64,000 nt of DNA from Bog-793 sp963803025. Lineage in GTDB: Bacteria; Actinomycetota; Acidimicrobiia; Acidimicrobiales; Bog-793. The position numbers were made by a program, and so were the translations under genes. The stretch lies in the NCBI GenBank assembly GCA_963803025.1, contig CAWDKZ010000011.1, positions 1-64,000 on the forward strand. The letters run 5' to 3'. This document shows, piece after piece, positions 24,186 to 30,613 of the stretch (its first letter is position 1; every line of letters starts with the position of its first letter). A model generated the notes under the pieces. It made no database searches and was not told the origin of the DNA. It was given only the letters and a program-made list of their open reading frames with translations.

Positions 24186-25326
24186 CGAGCCGCAGGCACT
24201 TCGGCAGCGTCCGCAAGCTGCCCTCGGGGCGTTACCAGGCGAGCTACTGGCATGATGGCGAGCGCCACGTCGCGCCCGGCACCTGCGCTGTGAAGGCCGA
24301 CGCCCTCGCCTATCTCGCGAACACAGAGGCCGATCTTCGGCGCGGCCGATGGGTCGACCCAATGGCAGGGAAGGTTGCTCTCTCCGTGTACGCGACCGCA
24401 TGGCTGAAGGGTCGCAGCGACCTGCGCGAGACCACTCGCGCGAAGTACGACCACCTCCTCAGAAACCACATCTTGCCGAAGCTCGGACCGACCCCGATCT
24501 CGGCTCTCGCACCATCCAAGGTCCGGGCCTGGTATCACGATCTCGCGCGGCAACACTCGACTACGGCAGACGACGCCTACCGGCTTCTACCGCGGTCATG
24601 AACGTGGCTAAGGCCGACCGCATGATCGGCGAGAACCCCTGCCAAGTGAAAGGCGCGGGACAGGTGCGCTCACCGGAGCGCCCGGTCGCGTCCGTGCGCG
24701 ATCTCGCGCGCGCTGTCGAGGCCGTCGCGGACCGCTATCGGTTGGCCCTGCTCCTGCCCGCCTGGTGCCAGTTGCGGCGCGGTGAAGTGCTTGCCCTACA
24801 GCGTCGGGACGTGGACTTGCTTCACGGCACGATCCGCGTCGAGCGAGCCTGGTCGGCGCCGATGAACGGCAGGCCGATGATCGGACCGCCGAAAACGGAG
24901 GCTGGCGTTCGCACGCTGGCGATCCCTCCGAACGTCGTCGGGGCTGTCGAGGATCACCTCACCCGGTTCGTGGGACCGGAGCCGACCGCCTGGCTGTTCG
25001 GCACCTCGACCGGGACGGCGCTATCGCCGCGCAACTTCGATCGCGTGTGGAGCAAGGCGAGAGAGAAAGTCGGGCGGACCGACCTCCGCCTGCACGACCT
25101 TCGGCACAGCGGGCTCACGTGGGCAGCGGCCACCGGTGCGAGCGTTGCCGAGCTGATGCGCCGCGGTGGTCACGCCAACCCGCGGGCAGCGCTCCGCTAC
25201 CAACACGCGACCGAGGACCGAGACAAGGCGATCGCCGAGGCATTGGGGCAGCTCGCCGAAAATGCCAACATCGTCGCATTGAGGCCCGATCGAGAGCACA
25301 GCCCTCTCGCCCCATCGGGCCAGTAG
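24182..25326 (+). pseudogene. Tyrosine recombinase/integrase with a single frameshift
   Basis: The N-terminal part (ATG 24182: MTSRRHFGSVRKLPSGRYQA, then the core-binding domain to HSTTADDAYRLL) ends at 24601 in one frame. The catalytic part continues in the -1 frame from about 24590 (AVMNVAKADRMIGENPC) to 25326. It shows the integrase residues LRRGEVLAL, HDLRHSGLT, RRGGH and the Tyr in LRYQHAT. One additional base near TTCTACCGCGG at 24585-24595 would give a normal 381-residue integrase. No slippery heptamer or structure points to programmed frameshifting. The gene lies 0.9 kb from the 3' end of tRNA-Gly, the usual place for such an enzyme. Confidence 0.85.
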
Positions 25327-25335
25327 GTTCTGGCT

Positions 25336-25962
25336 GTGTCAACCATCGTCTACGTGGACGGCTTCAACCTCTATTACGGCGCGCTCAAAGGATCGAGCCT
25401 CAAGTGGCTTGACCTCGAAGCTTTTTGCCGCGCAATGCTTCCGCAAGAGGACATCACCCTGATTCGTTACTTCACCGCTCATGTTTCAGGAAAGGTCGAC
25501 CCCGACGCGCCGACACGCCAGGAGACCTACCTGCGTGCTCTCGCAACATTGCCCTCGGTGGGGGTTCATTACGGCAATTTCCTTACCAACACGACCCGGA
25601 TGCCTCTCGCGAACCCACGACCAGGAGGCGCCAAGACTGTCGCCGTGATCAAGACCGAGGAGAAGGGGTCCGACGTGAACCTCGCCTCGCATCTCCTTTG
25701 GGATGCCTTCGCGGGCCGTTGCGACTCACAGGTTCTGGTTTCGGACGACTCAGATTTCCGGGAGGCGGTCCGAATCACCCATGACGAGATGGGAATGCGC
25801 CTTGGCATAATCAACCCTCATCGGCGCCGCCCTACGAGATCGCTCAGCGCGATCGCTGACTACACCAAGCGAGTGACGATTGCGGCACTTGCGTCGTCTC
25901 AGTTCGCCGACCCTCTGATCGCTGTCGGGCACCAACCGATCAGCAAGCCACCTACCTGGTGA
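25336..25962 (+). CDS. NYN-domain (PIN-like, LabA-type) putative ribonuclease
   Basis: A 208-residue protein starting with GTG 25336, 9 bp after the integrase stop. The NYN fold is marked by the conserved acidic residues in TIVYVDGFNLYYGAL (D8), KTEEKGSDVNLASHLL and VLVSDDSDFREAV. These form a metal-binding site expected to cleave RNA. Stand-alone NYN proteins of this size are common in genomic islands and beside mobile elements; the targets are unknown. A terminator-like hairpin follows, so it is the last gene of the recombinase operon. A defence or regulatory role is possible but not shown. Confidence 0.88.
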   Translation: MSTIVYVDGFNLYYGALKGSSLKWLDLEAFCRAMLPQEDITLIRYFTAHVSGKVDPDAPTRQETYLRALATLPSVGVHYGNFLTNTTRMPLANPRPGGAKTVAVIKTEEKGSDVNLASHLLWDAFAGRCDSQVLVSDDSDFREAVRITHDEMGMRLGIINPHRRRPTRSLSAIADYTKRVTIAALASSQFADPLIAVGHQPISKPPTW

Positions 25963-25988
25963 TTTGAGTCTGCGCCCAGACATGCGAA

Positions 25989-26010
25989 GAGCCGCCCTTT
26001 CGGACGGCTC
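25989..26010 (+). terminator. Terminator-like hairpin after the NYN gene
   Basis: GAGCCGCC (25989-25996) pairs with GGACGGCTC (26002-26010), with one bulged A and a CTTTC loop. It lies 27 bp after the stop codon. There is no clear T run, so it may need Rho or act as an mRNA end stabiliser. Confidence 0.5.
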
Positions 26011-26177
26011 CCGCGGCCCAGGCGCCTAGGGCGACTGGGAGGGTACTTATGACTATAACGAGACTCGCGCTCAATGCAAGAGCTCTTCGGCGCCTTGCTC
26101 ACTCGCCCCAGCCCGGTCATCGAAGCAGCCAATCGCGCACGTAGCGCGCACGTCGAAGCAAACTCGCTTCCTCACGC

Positions 26178-26204
26178 AAAAAGACACCCTCAGAAAAGGG
26201 CGCC
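26178..26204 (-). terminator. Rho-independent terminator of tRNA-Gly
   Basis: In minus sense GGCGCCC (26204-26198) pairs with GGGTGTC (26189-26183), with two G-U pairs, followed by TTTTT (26182-26178). It lies 17 bp downstream of the tRNA CCA end. Confidence 0.7.
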
Positions 26205-26220
26205 TTAGCAGGACCTTAGT

Positions 26221-26296
26221 TGGAGCGGACGACGGGACTCGAACCCGCGACCCTCACCTTGGCAAGGTGATGCTCTACCAACTGAGCCACGTCCGC
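26221..26296 (-). tRNA. tRNA-Gly (anticodon GCC), CCA encoded
   Basis: The complementary strand folds as a standard tRNA: acceptor GCGGACG/CGTCCGC, D arm GCTC/GAGC, anticodon stem TCACC/GGTGA around the loop TTGCCAA (anticodon GCC), T arm GCGGG-TTCGAGT-CCCGT, discriminator T and encoded CCA. Its 3' end faces the accessory region with the integrase genes, and its 5' side faces conserved housekeeping genes. It is therefore a likely integration target for the neighbouring island. Confidence 0.96.
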
Positions 26297-26367
26297 GTGC
26301 ACGTCATGATACCCAGCGGCCACGTGAGATGCGCGGCCGCATGGGGCTCCGAAACGACCGCGACAAC

Positions 26368-26805
26368 TCAGCGTCCCGAATGGCCAAAGCCGCCGGGTCC
26401 GCGCTCGCTCTCGGGCAGGGTTTCTACGGCGAAGAAGCGGGCGACCTCGACGGCCACGATCACGAGCTGCGCGATCCGGTCGCCGCGGTGCACCGTGTAC
26501 GGCTCGTGGGGATCGGTGTTGACGAGAACGACCTGGACCTCGCCGCGAAAGCCCGAATCGATGAGCCCCGGGGCGTTGAGGCACGTCACGCCGTGGCGGA
26601 TCGCCAGCCCGCTGCGGGCGAGCACGAGCCCGGCGAGGCCCTCGGGGATCGCGATCGCGTGGCCCGTCGGGACGAGCGCGCGGCCGCCACGCGGCCCGAG
26701 GACGATGTCGTGTGTCGCGACGAGATCGGCTCCTGCGTCGCCGGGATGCGCGTAGGCGGGTGCGGTCGCGCCAGATTCGAGGATCGTGAAGGGAATGTCG
26801 AGCAT
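26368..26805 (-). CDS. dut: dUTP diphosphatase
   Basis: A 145-residue trimeric-type dUTPase that hydrolyses dUTP to dUMP and pyrophosphate, keeping uracil out of DNA and supplying thymidylate synthesis. The five family motifs are seen: HPGDAGADL (1), ARSGLAIRHGV (2), GLIDSGFRGEVQVVLVN (3, with catalytic Asp), GDRIAQLVI (4) and RGPGGFGHSGR (5, the C-terminal lid). ATG 26805 gives the usual N-terminus. It is divergent from the oligoribonuclease gene across a 69-bp promoter region. Confidence 0.95.
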   Translation of the reverse strand: MLDIPFTILESGATAPAYAHPGDAGADLVATHDIVLGPRGGRALVPTGHAIAIPEGLAGLVLARSGLAIRHGVTCLNAPGLIDSGFRGEVQVVLVNTDPHEPYTVHRGDRIAQLVIVAVEVARFFAVETLPESERGPGGFGHSGR

Positions 26806-26874
26806 CACGGCAGGGTAGCGCCTCGGCCAGCCAGGACGACGAACGTAGACGAGGTCCGAACTACCATCCACGCC

Positions 26875-27444
26875 GTGCTCGTTTGGATGGACCTCGAGAT
26901 GACGGGGCTCGATCCGTCGCGCCACGTCATCGTCGAGATCGCGACGCTTGTCACGGACGACCAGCTCGAGATCATCGCCGAAGGCCCGGACCTCGTCATC
27001 GCCGCGACGCCGGGGGACCTCGCGGGGATGGATGACGTCGTCCGCAAGATGCACACGGAATCGGGACTGCTCGAGGCGATCGAAGCCTCGACCCTGACGC
27101 TGGCCGAAGCTGCATCCGCGACGCTCGCCTTCATCCGGAGCCACGTGCCTGAGGCGGGTCGCGTGCCGTTGTGCGGGAACTCGATCGGCGTTGACCGTCG
27201 TTTCCTCAGTCGGCATCTGCCCGAGATCGAGGAGTACCTGCATTACCGGTCGATCGACGTCTCGACGGTGAAGGAGCTCTGTAAACGCTGGTACCCCTCC
27301 CTGTACGGGCATGCGCCGAAGAAAGCCGGTTCCCACCGGGCGCTCGGCGACATCCGCGAGAGCGTCGCCGAGCTCAAGTACTACCGGGACAACTTCTTCA
27401 GACTTCCCAACGGCGACGTGCCGGCTGGCGAACGGGCGATCTAA
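26875..27444 (+). CDS. orn: Oligoribonuclease (DEDDh 3'-5' exonuclease)
   Basis: A 189-residue enzyme that degrades 2- to 5-nt RNA oligomers and finishes pGpG turnover. The DEDD motifs are visible: VWMDLEMTGLD (D6, E8), the central CGNSIGVDRRFL Asp, and HRALGDIRESVAELKYY with the final Asp. GTG 26875 directly precedes the conserved LVWMDLEMTGL start. In actinobacteria orn is an essential or near-essential core gene, which supports reading this side of tRNA-Gly as chromosome backbone. Confidence 0.95.
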   Translation: MLVWMDLEMTGLDPSRHVIVEIATLVTDDQLEIIAEGPDLVIAATPGDLAGMDDVVRKMHTESGLLEAIEASTLTLAEAASATLAFIRSHVPEAGRVPLCGNSIGVDRRFLSRHLPEIEEYLHYRSIDVSTVKELCKRWYPSLYGHAPKKAGSHRALGDIRESVAELKYYRDNFFRLPNGDVPAGERAI

Positions 27445-27569
27445 CTGGATTGTCCGCCCGCGACAATGCACGTCATGTCGAATGACGTGGCTGTGTCATG
27501 CGCGCGACCACATGGGGGAGGAAACTCACGCGAGGACGAATCCTCAGTCCACAAGGTGAGTGATCCACC

Positions 27570-28376
27570 ATGCAGAACGTCGCGGAGGCAGAGGTGCCCG
27601 AGAAGGGCATGCGCGCGCTCGATGAGATGCTGCTTGATGACGTCGAATACGTGAACGCGTCGCCGGAGCGTGAGATCATCGGATTTGTGGAACCTTCTGG
27701 TGAGGCGAGCCCCCAGAGGGTCGCGGGGGAGCGCATTCGGGTCGGCATCGTCGATGACCACGCCATGGTCGCTGAGGGTCTCGGGGTTCTTCTCAGAGAA
27801 CAACGTGATCTCGAGATAGTCGGCATCGCCGCGACCGTCGCCGAGGCGATCGAACTCGTGGAACGGCGACACCCGCATGTGCTGCTCCTCGACTACCGGC
27901 TTCCGGACGGGGACGGCGCGACGGCGGCGACCGAGATCCTGCGGCGCTGGCCGTCGACGAAGGTCGTCATGCTGTCCGCCGCCGGCGGTGACGAGCTCCT
28001 CGCGCGGTCGATCGAAGCGGGTTGCTCGGGATTCCTGCCCAAGGACCGGAGCGGCCAGGAGGTCGTCAGCGCGGTTCGGGCCGCCTACCGGGGCGAGTCG
28101 TTGATCCCGACCTCCGTGCTCGTCGGCCTGCTCGATCGTCTGCGTCGGGCACCCCAGGGCAAGGCGGGAGACCTGACGCAACGGGAGTTCGAGGTGTTAC
28201 GCCTGCTGGCCAAGGGCATGTCGACCGAGGGGATCAGTTCGTTGCTGTTCCTGTCGGAGCACACGGTGCGCAACCACGTGCGCAACATCCTTGCCAAGCT
28301 TGGCGCCCACTCGAAGCTCGAAGCCGTCGCCGTAGCGGCACGAGACGGCATCATCTCGCTCGAAGATCGAACCTAA
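27570..28376 (+). CDS. NarL/FixJ-type response regulator
   Basis: A 268-residue two-component regulator. A receiver domain (about residues 55-175: RVGIVDDHAMVAEG, phospho-acceptor Asp in VLLLDYRLPDGDG, VMLSAAG, FLPKDRS) is followed by a LuxR-type HTH (about 195-260: LTQREFEVLRLLAKGMSTEG and LSEHTVRNHVRNILAKLGA). It has an unusual N-terminal extension of about 50 residues before the receiver (MQNVAEAEVPEKGM...), with no clear domain. The partner is probably the histidine kinase encoded convergently at 28788. The next gene, 1 bp away, encodes a receiver alone. Confidence 0.92.
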   Translation: MQNVAEAEVPEKGMRALDEMLLDDVEYVNASPEREIIGFVEPSGEASPQRVAGERIRVGIVDDHAMVAEGLGVLLREQRDLEIVGIAATVAEAIELVERRHPHVLLLDYRLPDGDGATAATEILRRWPSTKVVMLSAAGGDELLARSIEAGCSGFLPKDRSGQEVVSAVRAAYRGESLIPTSVLVGLLDRLRRAPQGKAGDLTQREFEVLRLLAKGMSTEGISSLLFLSEHTVRNHVRNILAKLGAHSKLEAVAVAARDGIISLEDRT

Positions 28377-28377
28377 C

Positions 28378-28791
28378 GTGCCCCGCTCCTCCGAGCGGCG
28401 CATCACGGTTGTGCTCGCCGATGACCAGCGCGCGATCATCGACGCGCTGACGCGGCTCCTCACCGAGCAGCGCGACATCGAACTCGTCGGGGCGGGTCGC
28501 AACGCCGAGGAGGCCCTCAAGCTCTGTATCGAACACGAGCCCGACGTCGCGGTGCTCGACGTCCGCATGCCCCAGGGCGGCGGTGCGGTCGCCGCGATCG
28601 AGATCAGAAGTCGCGGCCTCAAAACGCGTGTCGTCGCACTTTCGGCTTTCGACGACCACGCGACGCGGGATCACATGATGGCGGCCGGTGCGGTCTCGTA
28701 CGTGCTGAAGGACCGGCCGGTGGGCGAGCTGCTCGAGGCGATCCGCCGAGCCGCGGGGCGCGCTTCGCAGGACAAGGGCGTCGCGAGCTAG
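28378..28791 (+). CDS. Stand-alone receiver domain protein
   Basis: A 137-residue single receiver domain: TVVLADDQRAIIDALTRLL, phospho-acceptor in VAVLDVRMPQGGG, VVALSAF and VLKDRPVGELLEA. No output domain follows; the frame ends in a short basic tail. It is cotranscribed with the NarL-type regulator and overlaps the convergent histidine kinase gene by four bases at the 3' ends. It may act as a phosphate sink or as a shuttle tuning the main regulator. It starts with GTG. Confidence 0.88.
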   Translation: MPRSSERRITVVLADDQRAIIDALTRLLTEQRDIELVGAGRNAEEALKLCIEHEPDVAVLDVRMPQGGGAVAAIEIRSRGLKTRVVALSAFDDHATRDHMMAAGAVSYVLKDRPVGELLEAIRRAAGRASQDKGVAS

Positions 28792-30347
28792 GAGACGCCG
28801 CGCGGGATCCAGGACCGGACCGTCGTGCCCGCGCCCGGTGCCGAGGAGATCTCGAAGCTCCCCCCGGCCCGCTCCGCCCGTTCCCGCATCGACGCGACGC
28901 CGAGGTGCCCCGGGACGATCTGGCTGGTGTCGTCCATGCCGATGCCGTCGTCGGCGACCGTGAGCGCGATCCCGCCCTGACTGTCGAGCACGCTGACTGT
29001 GACGTTGTGCGCGTCGGCGTGCTTGCGCGAATTCGTCAGCGCCTCGGCGGTGATGCGGAAGAGTGTGATCGCTTCGTCGGCGGTCGGTTCCGTCGCGAGC
29101 GAGCTGTCGAAGCGGACCTTGGGGCCACCCGCGCCCTCGTAGCGGCGAATGAACTCGGTCAGCGACTCGGTGAGGCCGCCGAGGTGCAACGCCGGGGGAT
29201 GGAGCTCGAACAGCAACGTGCGCATCTGCTCGATCGACTGCGCGACGGCCCTTTTCAGGTCTTCGACGACGCTCAGGGCGTTCTTGTCCTTCAGCCTTCC
29301 CTCGAGGATCTGCAGCTGGATCGAAAGCGCGATCAGCGTCTGCAAGGGATCGTCGTGGACCTCGTCGGCGATGCGTCGGCGTTCGTTCTCCTGGGCTCGG
29401 AGCAACAGCCGGGCGAGTTCGGCGCGCTGCTCGTCGAGGCGGCGCTGTTCGGAGACATCCTGGGCGAGCCCGACGACGAAGCGGGGACCCTCCGACTCGG
29501 GAACGATGCTCGCAGCTGTCACGATCGCGTGCACCGTCTCGCCATCAGGTCGCTGATAGCGGCGCTCGAACACCGCCGACGTCGCGCTCCCCGACAGGAG
29601 CCCACCGAGGGCGGCGTCCGTCGTCTCAGCGTCAGCCGGGAGGATGAGGTCGTCGAGGTGCCGGCCGATGATTTCTCCTCGTGGCCGGGCGAGCATGCCC
29701 GCGAGGGCCGAGTTCACGGCGCGATAACGGCCGTCCGGCCCGACGACCTCAATGCCGATCGAGAGTTCGTTGGCGAGCCGGCCGAGTACGTCGTTGCGTC
29801 GGTGCAGCCGGTCGCGCAGCAGGTAGGCGGCGGCGCTAAGCGCGGCGACCACAGCGGCGGTGATGATCCACTCCCGGGCCGCGACCGCTGCGCTGCTGTG
29901 CCCGAATCGTCCCGTCGCGCCGTCGATCACCCCGGGGACGAGCGCGGCGTAGCCGCTCTCGAGGAGCGCGGCACGGACGGGTAATAGCGCGAACGACGTC
30001 GGCGCGAACCAGCATAGCAAGGCGAGCACGTTCCCTGCGGTGAGCCAGTAGACGTCGGCTCCGATCCAGGAGGTCCCGAGGGCGAAGAGGCACACGAGCG
30101 TCAGGTCGTCCAGCGAAGGACGACGTCGGATGAGCACGGCGCCGAGCGCGGCCGCGACGATTCCGGAGACGAGGATCGCGAGGCGATCCCGGGAGGCGAG
30201 ATCGGGCAGCGCGGCGAGGACCAGGGTGACGAGTGCCGCCGAGACGTAGAGCGCCCCCACGTACCATCCCGGCTCGAACGGCTGCGGATCCCCCGCCTCT
30301 CCGACGGCCGAAGTCAACCAGTTCCCCTGCCGACCAACAGAACTCAT
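28788..30347 (-). CDS. Membrane sensor histidine kinase (HisKA_3) with PAS domain
   Basis: A 519-residue kinase. The N-terminal half is membrane-embedded, with about six helices (for example GALYVSAALVTLVLAALPDL, LAILVSGIVAAALGAVLI, EWIITAAVVAALSAAAYLL). A PAS domain follows (NELSIGIEVVGPDGRYRAVN to VVGLAQDVSEQR), then a DHp domain with the phospho-His in RRRIADEVHDDPLQTL and a HATPase_c domain (ALTNSRKHADA, VADDGIGM, APGAGTTV). I chose ATG 30347 because GGAG precedes it by 7 nt; a frame from 30434 exists. It most likely phosphorylates the two convergent regulators. Confidence 0.92.
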   Translation of the reverse strand: MSSVGRQGNWLTSAVGEAGDPQPFEPGWYVGALYVSAALVTLVLAALPDLASRDRLAILVSGIVAAALGAVLIRRRPSLDDLTLVCLFALGTSWIGADVYWLTAGNVLALLCWFAPTSFALLPVRAALLESGYAALVPGVIDGATGRFGHSSAAVAAREWIITAAVVAALSAAAYLLRDRLHRRNDVLGRLANELSIGIEVVGPDGRYRAVNSALAGMLARPRGEIIGRHLDDLILPADAETTDAALGGLLSGSATSAVFERRYQRPDGETVHAIVTAASIVPESEGPRFVVGLAQDVSEQRRLDEQRAELARLLLRAQENERRRIADEVHDDPLQTLIALSIQLQILEGRLKDKNALSVVEDLKRAVAQSIEQMRTLLFELHPPALHLGGLTESLTEFIRRYEGAGGPKVRFDSSLATEPTADEAITLFRITAEALTNSRKHADAHNVTVSVLDSQGGIALTVADDGIGMDDTSQIVPGHLGVASMRERAERAGGSFEISSAPGAGTTVRSWIPRGVS

Positions 30348-30613
30348 CGACCAGCTCCAACCGACCGAACCACCGCGCCTCACACCCAGCCCGGGGACGC
30401 TTCTTAGCGAACCACGGCAAGACACACGGCACACCGCACCGCGTGAAGACCCTACCGTCTCGTGGCGTGGCAGCCCCGGACCACGCCGGACGAGCAGGCG
30501 GTCGTTCGAGGATTCCGGGCGACAAACGCAGGTGCTGACGGGGGATTCGTAGCACTTGCTTCCCGCACGCGGCCGAGGGACGATCCACCCGGAGCATCGT
30601 GAGGAGGCCGCAG

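Noticed and set aside
24182..24610. Programmed frameshift in the tyrosine integrase gene
   Set aside because: No slippery heptamer or strong downstream structure at TTCTACCGCGG; single-base loss is simpler.
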